Positions 1 through 9,938 of a DNA stretch of 64,000 nt are shown here, piece by piece. Made by a program: the position numbers and the translations under genes. The stretch is from Lecanosticta acicola (Eukaryota > Ascomycota > Dothideomycetes > Mycosphaerellales > Mycosphaerellaceae): assembly GCA_963674455.1 (NCBI GenBank), contig CAVMBE010000006.1, positions 248,001 to 312,000 of the forward strand, read 5' to 3'. Every line of letters starts with the position of its first letter. The stretch's first letter is position 1. A model generated the notes under the pieces. That model worked only from the letters and a program-made list of their open reading frames with translations, searched no databases and was not told the origin of the DNA.

Positions 1-841
1 AGATTCGGTCTGCCACCTCGCGATCGATATCTTGCTTCGTCAACCACGCATCCTTGACCGGCTGAAGCGTCTGCGACAGCTTCCGATATACTATAAGCGG
101 AGTGGTGTTGGGAAGAGGCGAGTAGATGTAGATCTGAACTGGAGGGTCTTGTGCAGGAGGAGTTGCAGTCTGATTGATGTCGCCATCTGAGGTGGTTGCG
201 ACGTCTGGTGTGCCTTTTGATTGCTGCTCCTCTTTCAATCGTGCCTTTGCGCGTGCTCGGCGCTTCGCGGCCGCAAGCTCTGGATCAAGCTCAGGATCAG
301 AGTCCTCTTCGTCGTCTGGTTGAGTTGGAGGCGCAGGGCGCGTCGACACGGCCGTGACTTGCAAATCGTCGTCTGACTCTTGCTGGATGTTTATGGTACT
401 GCTGAGTCTGCTCTTGTGCTTCGCTGGGCTGGAGATGTCCTTCGTGCGCTGGCTTCGCGGCGATCTCCTCACAGGAAGCTCAGGCTCCCGTATCGGCTGT
501 GCTTCGTCGCTGTCACTGTCCAGATTGACGACGTTGCCGAGACCGGCCTGTGCCAGTAGCTTTGCACCGTCTGCAGCATTGATGCGTCTGTTCTTGAGCC
601 CACTCTTAGATTCGGCTTCTTCGCTTTTGCGCTTCCTGGAATGCTTCTGTTCCTTTGCTGCCTCCTTCTCCTTTCGAACTTCTTCCTTCTCTCTCGCTTT
701 CTCGGCGCGGCGCTTTTGACGTGCGATGGATTCCTCCTGTATCGACAGGAAGGAGCTTGAATGGCTGAAGAGGTCCTTTTCGCCTTCGTCCTTGGTTTCT
801 GCCCTCTGCTTCGCCCACGAAGGCGGTTTGAACAGCGCCAT
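1..841 (-). CDS. Ubiquitin-like / Rad60 SUMO-like domain protein, 3' part cut off by window edge
   Basis: The minus-strand frame is open from an ATG at 841 to the window edge, about 280 codons, with no stop, so the gene continues outside. It begins MALFKPPSWAKQ. Residues ~35-75 are rich in Lys, Arg and Glu (a probable charged helix with nuclear-localisation character), followed by acidic serine patches such as DSDSDE and EEDSDPELDPE. Near the visible end the sequence VQIYIYSPLPNT and LIVYRKLSQTLQPVKDAW reads like the first strands and helix of a ubiquitin/SUMO-type beta-grasp fold, as in Rad60/NIP45 proteins. By analogy it would act in the nucleus in SUMO-linked genome maintenance; this is inference from a partial domain. 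Other frames here are shadows. Confidence 0.72.
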   Translation of the reverse strand, partial: MALFKPPSWAKQRAETKDEGEKDLFSHSSSFLSIQEESIARQKRRAEKAREKEEVRKEKEAAKEQKHSRKRKSEEAESKSGLKNRRINAADGAKLLAQAGLGNVVNLDSDSDEAQPIREPELPVRRSPRSQRTKDISSPAKHKSRLSSTINIQQESDDDLQVTAVSTRPAPPTQPDDEEDSDPELDPELAAAKRRARAKARLKEEQQSKGTPDVATTSDGDINQTATPPAQDPPVQIYIYSPLPNTTPLIVYRKLSQTLQPVKDAWLTKQDIDREVADRI

Positions 842-1422
842 GGCGTGATGCGACCAGACACTGCGCGTCGCGCAAGAACTGTGAGAGTGCAATCTGTTTC
901 GAGCGGTAAAAGGTGAACTTGGAAGTGGAGCTTCACAATTCGAGAGGAACGCGCCGAAACCTTAATTCCGGCGCGATGGTCTGTGCTCATTGGAAGCGCG
1001 ATCACATGCACTTGAAAATATCTGGATATACAGTAGTATAGGTATCCGAGGCCTCCGAGAATCTCTGGCCCCTCTTACGAGGGGGTTATAGCTACCTAAT
1101 AATATTAGCCGAAATTACCTACCTACGTAATAATATAAACTTCTTACCTAATTTCTACTATTACTAATATACCTTAGTATCTATACTACTTTTGTCTATA
1201 TTTTTGTTTAGAACATACTAAACTTAAAGATAGAAAAAGAGAAATAGAAAATCTATAAAAAAAAATAGCTAAAATAAAAATCTATCTAAAAAAATAAAAA
1301 ATAAAAAAAAATGATATAGAATAACAATAAAAACGTTATACAAAAATAAGCAATCCGTACGCTATTAAGCTAAAGTAGACGTCTAGTATAAAAGATATTA
1401 CCGTTTATGTTAAAACAGGATA
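842..1422. other. AT-rich, gene-free flank left of the retrotransposon
   Basis: The first ~180 bases are the upstream region of the ubiquitin-like gene. From about 1085 the sequence turns strongly AT-rich with A-runs and very few CA or TG dinucleotides, the RIP pattern also seen in the adjacent element. No coding frame is convincing. It may be the remains of an older repeat. Confidence 0.6.
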
Positions 1423-1662
1423 TGTTACGTAGTTTGTAGCGGAAGTAAGGACTTAATAATCGAAGAAGAAGGACCTAATTTATATAGAGGTATCTAAGAT
1501 AGTCTAGTATAAAGGTAGTAGAAGGTAAGAGAGAGAGAAGCCCGCTCTCCCCCTTCTAGCTGCTATTACTAAGCTTGGCGTGTCACGTGACCTAGTCACG
1601 TGACCACTCAGCTTACTACTAGGCCTACTCCTACTTTCCTCCTAAGCTACTATTTCATAACA
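1423..1662 (-). repeat. 3' LTR of the copia element
   Basis: A 240-bp repeat differing from the 5' LTR at four positions, all transitions. A purine-rich stretch just inside the interior (minus strand, ending AAGTAGGAG) abuts it as expected for a polypurine tract. GTCACGTGAC boxes lie at 1582-1591 and 1595-1604; the spacer between them carries one of the transitions. Confidence 0.92.
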
Positions 1663-4600
1663 CTCCTACTTAGGTCCGGAGGAAAGAATTGAAACCCTTT
1701 AACTAAAGTAATATAAGAACAAACTCTAGGTCTTCTATTACCTAATTAGTATACTTCTTAGTTCTAGCTAAATAGTTTAGGGGTTAGAACATTAGGCCTA
1801 TAAAGTCATTCCTAAATAGACATCCGCGAAGCGTCCCCGCGCTCTTAGGCTCTATCTAATAATTAGAGTGTACGATAGGGTTCTAAAGACCTAGGTTTAA
1901 TTCCTAGTTTAGCTATTCCTTTTACTAGGCTAGCTAGAGTTGCTTTACAAAATTCTGGAACTATAGACTATTTAGGGGTTTAGTTAGTCTATTAGCTACT
2001 ATCTCTTTTGTTAGGTAATACTCTACTACAACCTTCCTCTACTACTAAAGATTTCTAACAAAGTTGTATATAATATTAATATGTTTTGATCTCTTATAGA
2101 TGTAAGCATCTTTAATAAGGGTTAGAGCTAACTAATTGTCCCCTTTAATAAGGACAGGTCTAAGTAATTAGGTAGTGTTATTGTTAGCCTTAATCTTTAG
2201 CTAAAATAGGCACTCTCTAACAAGCTTAGGACAGCTTATCTTACGAAGCAATGTAGCTAGGAACTGTAACTACTTTGTATACGAGTTTATTACTATATAC
2301 TTAGCTTCTATAGTTAATGTTATAACAGACTTTTGCTTTCTACTTATCTAGGAGACTAGTAAGCTATAAAGGAACTAGACATACCTAAGGACAGACACTC
2401 TGTCTACCTTGTCTATTATATAGTCTAAGTTAGAGTAGCCTTAAAGGCAACCTCCTCCTCTCCTATAGTAAAGGCTAAGATCTAGGTATAATCTTAGGTA
2501 CCTTACAAGCTTCTTTAGTGCCTTTATATGTTACTTTAATAGGTCTATAATATATAAGCTTAGTCTCCTAAGTAGGAAAGCAATGTCTAGCCTTGTTATT
2601 ATTATTAGCTATATCTAGGTACTAGTATAACTCTAGTACTCCTGTTTGTTACACCTCTTATCCTAGAGGCCTAAAGGTTTTAGGCTCTTATAGCTGTCTA
2701 GAGGTAAGTATATAATATAGGCCTTGTCTTTAGTTATGCTTATCTTAGTAAGGTTTGTTTAGATAAAATGTCCTTAGTTAAGTTTTAGAGTGCCCTACAC
2801 TCTGTCCCTTATAATTTTTATACTAAGGATCTTTTTAGGTTCCCTAAGGTCTTTAATTCTAAAGACCTTTCTAAACTCTCCCTTAAACTAGAGAATATCT
2901 AACAGCTTTAGAGCTGTAATAGGGATGTTATCTATATAGGTAAGGACTATTATGTTCCTCCCCCTATAGATAAGAAGGCATAGGTCCACTTCTAACTATA
3001 TAAACCTAATCTACTCTAGCTTAGTAACATAGAGTTTGTTCTAATCTCTAGCTGCCTACTTTAGTCTATATAGGCTCCTTAGAATCTTTAGGACTGTGTT
3101 TAGAGGAATCTTAACACCTAGGGGTAGGATTATATAGATGTCTTCTAAGAGGGTGCTTTTAGTAAATGTATTGTTTATATTAATCTAGTACAGTTCTAGA
3201 TCCTTCTTATATATAGCTACTATAAACACTCTTAGTATGTTATGCCTAACTATAGGTACAAAGGTGTCTATAAAGTTAATACTAAACTTCTATAAAAACC
3301 CTCTTATAACTAGTCTTGCCTTAAACTTTTTAATAGCTCTACTAATTATTCTTTTTATATTAAAGACCTACTTAGAAGTGACTAGGTTGGCACCCTATAG
3401 TAGTATAGCTAGCTCCTAAGTGTTGTTTATCTCTAAAGCCTAAAGCTCCTTTTAGATTGCTTCTCTCTATATATAACCCTAGGTAGGGTTAGATATAGCT
3501 TCCCTATATGTTTTTAGGATTAGTACTTACTACTATGTAGTAATAGTTAGGCCTACTATAGCAAATGTATACTCCTCTATATTATTTAAAAATTCCTTAG
3601 CCTAGCTTATACTTAGATCTAGATAGAACATTATAGAGATAAATAACCTATAGTACTTTATACTCTAGTCTCCTTTATTATCTAGATCCCTTCTCCTTTT
3701 CTAAGCTTAGCTCCTTAGGGTAGGTCCCTAATAGCTAGTATCTAGGTTAGCTAATCCTATAGATTCTCCCTAAGGTGGAATTTTAGATAACTCCTAAGGT
3801 ATAGCCTTAGGTTCCTTCTCTAAATTTTCTTAAGTCCCCTCTAGATCTATCTTCTAGTACTCCCTACTGTCTAATAGGGGTAGAGGGAGCTATATAAACA
3901 ATTTTCTAGGTAGTAGCTAATCTATTAGCCCTAATAATAAGGTAGGAGGTGCTAGTTGTTTTGGTCTCCTAACTAGATTCCTCTAGGGGGCTTTACTAGA
4001 TTAGTTTGAAGTTAAAATGCCTAAATCTATATCCCCTCCCTTTTCTTCTTTAAAGAAATCTACCTAGGAGTAAGCTTTAATAGCCTTTATATTAGGCTCC
4101 TAAAACAACTATTACTTTATAGTTCTATCTATATAACCTATAAAGACAACCTCTTTCCCCCTATTTATTAATTTGTCTCTTCTTAGACCTTAAGGCTAGG
4201 ACCTTAGATCTATATAGACTACTACTTTGCATCCCTAAACCCTAAAATAGTTAACTAATAGGATCTTACCTATAAATGCTTTATTAGGTAACACTTGAAT
4301 TCTATTAATTAGAGGACTATTTAGGAGCTTGTTCCTTATCTCTACCTAAGTAAGTAGTACTTCTAGCTAGAACTCTATAGGCATGCCTAAATCCTAGAGC
4401 ATTGTACGTACTGTCTACTTAGAGGTCTAGATTAACCTTTCTACTACACTATTTTAGAGAGAGTTATAGGCATTAGTTATATTAACCTAAATGCTAAAAT
4501 TCTTCTCCTACTACTTAAAAATAGTAAGGAGTTCCCTTATACTATTACTCCTAATTGAATTTAGAAAGCAGCCTAATTGCCTCTCTACTTTCTTTTTCTA

Positions 4601-6803
4601 TTCCTCTAGTACTATTAGAGCATCTGTCCTAGCTTTTAGGGGGGAGATCCACTTCTTCCTAGAGAAGTTGTCTACTACTTCTAGCTAGTACTTAAAACTA
4701 AGCCTTAAGACAGTACTATTAAAAGGCCTATAGATATTAATAGATATAAGGGCTAGTCTTTTACCTTTCCTTTTAGTAATAGGACCCTTATATTTTCGTT
4801 TGTTTGTAAGTAAGTACACCTTATATAGGTGCTTTTTACTTAGTACTAGAATAGGAGAATTTAATATAGTAACCTTATATAAGCTTCTTAAGCTACTACT
4901 TCTAAGGTATACAAATCTCCTATACTATAACTCCTACTAAGCCTGTTCCTTAGCTAAAAGTAAGGCATATATATGCTCCTCTATTGCATCTATTACTAAT
5001 ATAGCCTATAGGTTATCTAATAGAGATAAAATAAAGGGTACACCTCTATAAATTTTGGTCTAGACAACTAGTTTGCTAGACATAGATCTAAGGGTGAAAC
5101 TAGGTAGTTAGATAGCAAACTGTTAGCTAAACTAGTTCTATAAAACAAGACTAACACTAAGACTAGGAACAAGAAGAACATCTCTTAGAACAATTTGTTT
5201 CCTAAGGTCCCCTCCTATCTCTACTTCTCCTATATAGGTAGCTTTTATAAAGCTACTACTAACCTTAATCTATCTAGGCCTCTAAAGAGGCTTTATAGTT
5301 CTAAAGAGAGAAGGTTAGTTAGTTATATAGGATAATATATAGGAGTTAAGCAACTATTTAGATAGGTACTTGCCCTTTGCTTCTACTATAGAGTAGGCAA
5401 CCTTATTAGTTTCCTTATTATTAGATAGGGATTCTAACTTAGCTATAGAGTCCTTAGCCTCTTAGGAGGCATAAGCTCTCTAAGGTTTCTTAGCTCTCTA
5501 ACTAGACTTCTTCTAGGTTAGAGACTTCTCTACTAAGGATTTTAACGATCTTATCTCCTTTTAGAGATTAGACAGGCTTATCCTTAATAGTGATCTGTTC
5601 TTCCTTAGAGGGGACCTGCCCCTCTCTTTTCCTTTAAGAGACTGCTTTGCCTACTAGAGGTAGGGACAGTCTTTAATTAAGTGCTACTTCTTATAGAGAT
5701 AGTAGGTAAGTCCTCCCTTTTACCTAGTAAACATTATAGTTTCTTGTCTTTAGAGCCTAGCCTTATATAACTCTAAGAGGTGAAGCGCCTCTTTAGGTGT
5801 TATCCTAGTCTAGGCATAAATAGTGTCTACTATACTCTAGTATATAGGTAGTAGACTAGTAAGAAGATGTTTTATCCTCCTTTCTATACTCTTATAGTAG
5901 GACTCCCTCTTATCTACTTTAGTAATCCTTCTCCTAAGATTGCTAAGGTGTACCTAGGCCTTTCTAATTGTCTATTCTTCTAACATCCTAAATGTAATAT
6001 ACTCCTTAACTAGGGACATCGTATATATAATATATACTTTATAGTATTTAGCCTTTATTTTGTCCTAGACAGCTTTAGCCCTCTTCTTATTAATTACCTT
6101 ATCCTAGTTATCTTCTAATAGGTAGATAACTAGTTTATATCTTGCTTTTGTATTAGCCTAAGACTACTCTAGTAAGTGAACTGAATGTCTTAAACTAGGT
6201 AAAGGGATTTCCTCTAGTATTAATACTAGGGTCTCTATTAAAGCTAAACTACTTAAAATAACCTAAAACATATTCTTCCCTTTAAGGTTGTCCTCCTAAA
6301 GACTGAACTATGTTCTCTAATTTTCTTTTAATAATAGAGGTACTACCCTCCTCTTTCTAAAAGACCTAGAATCTAACTCTATACTTTTCTTTAATAAGTA
6401 GATACTATAGCTTTATAGTAAAACAGTTGTTAGTGAAAAGGTATGTGTTAGATAACACACAAAGAAGTGCCGGATGTCGGCGGGAAGGGCGGATTCTTAT
6501 AGGTGTGTGCCTCCTAGACACATAGAGGGGTTCGAATTTGTAGTAGTCTAGATAGACTCTTCCTAAGACCGTTATAGGGTATTAAGAGCAGACCGGTTAC
6601 TCTCTTACTAGGCTACTTTTACGACTTATATACACTTATAGTAAGAGCTATGTCTTCTAGGTACACTACGGTAGCGAGCCTCTAGTCGGCCTTCCTTTTC
6701 TACCTCCCGTAAGGTCTTATAAGGTAAGGAATAACTTGTACTTCTTACTTAATTTAAGACCTGTCTTATAAACCCGGGCTTATAACCTATTAAGAATAGG
6801 ATA

Positions 6804-7043
6804 TGTTACGTAGTTTGTAGCGGAAGTAAGGACTTAATAATCGAAGAAGAAGGACCTAATTTATATAGAGGTATCTAAGATAGTCTAGTATAAAGGTAGT
6901 AGAAGGTAAGAGAGAGAGAAGCCCGCTCTCCTCCTTCTAGCTGCTATCACTAAGCTTGGCGTGTCACGTGACCTGGTCACGTGACCACTCAGCTTACTGC
7001 TAGGCCTACTCCTACTTTCCTCCTAAGCTACTATTTCATAACA
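6804..7043 (-). repeat. 5' LTR of the copia element
   Basis: A 240-bp repeat 98 percent identical to 1423-1662, lying upstream of gag when read on the minus strand. Ends are TGTTA/TAACA inverted. It contains two GTCACGTGAC boxes (6963-6972 and 6976-6985) that probably belong to the U3 promoter. The repeat keeps CA/TG at three sites where the other LTR has TA, so it is slightly less mutated. Confidence 0.92.
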
Positions 7044-7416
7044 GTTTATACGGTTTATAAGATTTATTATGCCTAGTTTATTATGTAAACGTTATCTAAG
7101 AGCTCTTACTCCTAACCTTAGTTTAATAGGTTCATAGCTGCTCTTATAGAAAGAATCTCATGAAATCCTTTTCTATTTAAATGGGTTTTTGTTATTAATA
7201 ATGTTGTAGTTGTCCCCTTTAATATAAGAAAAGAAAGTCTATGACTTTATAATAAAGAATATAATGATGATCCCAAGCAGTCCGATATCAGCAATTCCGC
7301 GCCAGATTGCGACGAGATCACCTTCTAAGTTCCCATATACGAAATGACCACCGGAGACTCCAAGAACTCGGCGATAACTGATGTGATCTGGAGTCTATAC
7401 ATTTCTGTGTTCGGAA
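7044..7416. other. AT-rich interval between LTR and monooxygenase gene
   Basis: AT-rich to about 7265, then ordinary composition forming the 3' flank of the minus-strand monooxygenase gene. No gene is seen. Confidence 0.55.
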
Positions 7417-8423
7417 CTATTCTGCTAACGGAGCAGTTCTGGCATCCTGCTCAGGTCCCATCATAAACCGAATCAATGAATGCGGTGCGCCCTCATCCAA
7501 CATCATCTTCATGACAGTCGGCCCACTGCGGGCCTGCTCGATGCCTCGAGGAAACATGAGCTTTTCATACTCTTCTACTGCGCCACCAAGATCGTCCAGG
7601 CCGCGTTTGATGATCTGGTCAGCCAGGAGGTACCCATCGTACAAAGCGTGATTGACACCTTCACCGTTTGGAACTCTGGGACCGATCAGCACATGTCCAT
7701 TCTTACGAACCCCACGGATATATACTCACGTGCAGTGCGCTGCGTCTCCGAGCAGAGTTACGCCAGGGACTGTCTTCCATGGAATGGCGTCTGTCGGCAT
7801 AGAGACCAGCTTCCAAGGCCGGAAGTTGGCGTCGCTGTACTTGATCAGATCGCGATGTACGGCGGGCCAGTCGGCAAGATGTTCGTCAAGAATCCATTGT
7901 CGAAGCGCTGTGGGATCTTTGGCAAGGACTGGATTTTCCTCAACCCAATTCTCCGGCAGCCACGTCCCGAAGGCCACGTAGTATGAGCCGTCTCCAAGCT
8001 TCATGCAGATGATGTTCTTGGCATCGCCGAAGGCCAAGTAGTTGCCTTTGCCGGCGAGCGAAGAGGCACAAGCGTAGTGCTCGTTTCTCGGAGACATGGA
8101 AGTTGTCAAGAAATGGACGCCCTGGTATTGAGGCTTCGCGGGAGAAATCTGATCGACGTTAGCGATCCGAAGTCGCACTTCTAGAAGGACCAACAAACCA
8201 GCTGTCGAGCTTTGGACCACGCGCCATCGGCTCCAATGACAAGACGGAATCCAGATTCTATTCGGCCATCTGCCAAATGCACTGTCATGGAGCCGTCACG
8301 GTCCTTCTTGACTTCTTGGATCTTACATCCCCAACGAATGTTGTGCTGAGGTACGGATCGGAGAAGTATCCTGCGAAGGTCCTTGCGATCCATTTCTGGC
8401 CTAGCATCGTCTTCGCCCGTTGG

Positions 8424-8427
8424 TTTG
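8424..8427. repeat. Target-site duplication TTTG, left copy
   Basis: TTTG directly abuts the left inverted repeat and is repeated at 9063-9066 next to the right one. Keeping a single copy restores the host reading frame at one Lys codon. Confidence 0.85.
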
Positions 8428-9062
8428 GGCGGTGGCCTGAGCTTACAAATCCGCAAAATGGTTTTGCCGACTGCCGAAGCGGCACTCGCTGTGAGTCGCG
8501 ACTCACTCTACTACCACAATAACAACTTACGACAGCGACAATAAGGCTCTACGAGTGTCGCGCACCGCTATTGTCGACGTAAACGGTTAATATAAAGTCA
8601 GGCGCAGCTTTTAGCTTCATATTGAACCCGTTAATAGCGGTGCGCGGCTTTATATTGATTAAAAGCTATTATCGCGCTTATACTATTATAAGTACGAGTC
8701 TACAATATCGAATAATAAGGCAGCTACTAATAATAAGTAGGCTATTTTATAAGAAGGCATTCTTATCTAGCGAACCTAGACCTCTTTTCCTACCTAGATC
8801 GTACTCGCAGACTCGCAAATCGACAATTCATAGCATTAATCGACTAGGAGACTCTCACATTTATCTATAGACGACTCTACGACCGATACTAGCCTAATTA
8901 TTAACCTACTCCTTCGCCTCCGCCTTAGTCTGCGCCCGAGAGCGCCCTAGCAGCAACTATGTCGGCCCCGTAACTACTGCGATTACGGTGTGTGAGAGTG
9001 TGGTGGTGCGGTAGCAAAACCGGCAAAACCATTTTGCGGATTTGTAAGCTCAGGCCACCGCC
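8428..9062. mobile_element. Non-autonomous DNA transposon (MITE-like) with 42-bp perfect terminal inverted repeats
   Basis: The left end 8428-8469 is the exact reverse complement of 9021-9062 (42 of 42), beginning GGCGGTGGCCTGAGC. The element is flanked by TTTG direct repeats at 8424-8427 and 9063-9066, a 4-bp target-site duplication. The 635-bp body has no transposase-sized frame, is AT-rich and poor in CA/TG in its middle, and contains an internal 13-bp inverted repeat (8560-8572 with 8633-8645, GCGCACCGCTATT). Size, lack of coding capacity and long TIRs fit a MITE. I cannot assign a superfamily; a 4-bp TTTG duplication does not match the TA of Tc1/mariner or TTAA of piggyBac. Confidence 0.9.
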
Positions 9063-9066
9063 TTTG
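9063..9066. repeat. Target-site duplication TTTG, right copy
   Basis: Partner of 8424-8427; see the inserted element at 8428-9062. Confidence 0.85.
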
Positions 9067-9403
9067 AGCTCCAGCGCGACTTGGCCCTGCTTGTCGGCGA
9101 ACCTATTCGTGGCATCAAATCGCGCAACGGCCTTGAACTGGTCAAATAGGCCGGCCTCACGGAGCGCAAGCTGTCCAGAATCGGGGTGAATGTCCAGGCA
9201 TCCACTGCCACCTCTACCGTCTGCCCAAGTAGCTGATTCATCACGCTCAAACACCACGTATGGGATCTTCGCGAGTTCCAGGATCCTCGCACACATGAGG
9301 CCTGACTGAATCAGCTCGCGACACGGAATTCAAACTTCTCTTACGTTTACTCACCTCCGGGACCAGCTCCGCAAATGGCAATCGGGGGCTGTGTTCTCGT
9401 CAT

Positions 9404-9938
9404 TGTTGCGAAATGCGATGTCTGCAACGATCTGGTGGGCTGTACGCTCTTCAAATATGCTGAAGAGATGCTCTGAATTGAAGGCAATCCGTTCGCGACT
9501 GCTTTCAATCCACCAGAGAAGTCTCGCAGCAGAGTCTTGCAAACGTAAAGTCTGTTGTTGGCCTGAACTCGGGAAATTGGTTGATATGCCGGCAGAGTTG
9601 TGAGTTTTGGATGCATTCGATACAATCGACGTCCAGGCGCCATTTTATATCCACTGAACTGCCAGATGGCACAATCATGTCGTAAAATCCTATGATCCGG
9701 ATGTCTTTCACATGTCTTCGATCAATGCCACCAGCTCAACGTTGATTGGTGCCTCGGAGGCGGGAGTCTCCAATGTCCGCTGAAGGATGAATGGGGGTTG
9801 AAAGAAAGCTTCCGCAACCGCCGTAACTTCCGCCCCTCGGGACTTAATGACTTCACCTCCTCCTCGACGCAGGTGGCAGCGTCTTCGCACAGCGGAATAT
9901 ATTGGCTTCCCGAGAATCCTCGCAGACCCAATACTCCG
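9404..9938. promoter_or_regulatory. Divergent intergenic promoter region, monooxygenase / Zn2Cys6 regulator
   Basis: 535 bp separate the two start codons, which point away from each other. No exon is supported here. I did not find an obvious duplicated CGG-type operator, so shared control is only inferred from the arrangement. Confidence 0.45.

Larger units (their letters stand above)
1423..7043 (-). mobile_element. Ty1/copia LTR retrotransposon, complete in structure, inactivated by RIP-like mutation
   Basis: Two 240-bp direct repeats, each with TGTTA...TAACA ends, bound a 5.14-kb interior, so this is a full LTR element. Read on the minus strand, the interior shows degraded copia protein motifs in family order: a CCHC-like gag knuckle (around 5660-5700, ending HLIKDCP), an integrase core fragment VVDNFSRKKW (around 4640-4690), reverse transcriptase pieces FKARLVIRGF (near 3300) and VLTYIDNIPIT (near 2935, where the family has YVDD), and an RNase H piece SRKQKSVITLTIEAKYI (around 2290-2345). 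Order gag-IN-RT-RH defines copia rather than gypsy. Many stops interrupt every frame, CA and TG are depleted and TA is in excess, so no product is expected. Short open frames inside it are chance. Confidence 0.93.
7417..9403 (-). pseudogene. FAD-dependent monooxygenase, split by a transposon
   Basis: The start ATG at 9403 gives MTRTQPPIAICGAGPGG, an FAD-binding GxGxxG Rossmann motif. Predicted introns are 9302-9354, 8149-8198 and 7676-7729 (53, 50 and 54 bp, normal donors and branch points). Downstream motifs are the DG motif in LVIGADGAWSKAR and GDAAH before VPNGEGVNHALYDG, both diagnostic of the PF01494 class A flavoprotein hydroxylases. The family oxidises small aromatic or polyketide-like substrates with NAD(P)H and O2. 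A 635-bp inverted-repeat element at 8428-9062 sits in exon 2; read-through gives stops inside it. Without the insert and one TTTG copy, the exons add to 1191 bases, exactly 397 codons, joining LELK to PTGEDDARPEMDRK. So the rest of the gene looks intact and the break is probably recent. A divergent Zn2Cys6 gene starts 535 bp away and may have been its regulator. Confidence 0.88.

Noticed and set aside
1850..1915. T-arm-like stem CTAGG/CCTAG with a seven-base loop, hinting at a tRNA
   Set aside because: No acceptor stem pairs and the anticodon arm does not fold; the pattern sits inside the mutated retrotransposon.
3237..4688. Open frames of 60-65 codons on plus inside the AT-rich block
   Set aside because: They lie antisense to the copia pol remains and have no motif; RIP mutation makes random AT-rich frames.
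7676..7729. Apparent stop after GDAAHC in the monooxygenase
   Set aside because: A 54-bp intron with GTGAGT donor removes it and restores TVPNGEGVNH.
8181..8220. Apparent frameshift between two monooxygenase parts
   Set aside because: A 50-bp intron with GTTTGT donor, GCTAAC branch point and CAG acceptor joins ARQL to ISPAKPQYQG in frame.
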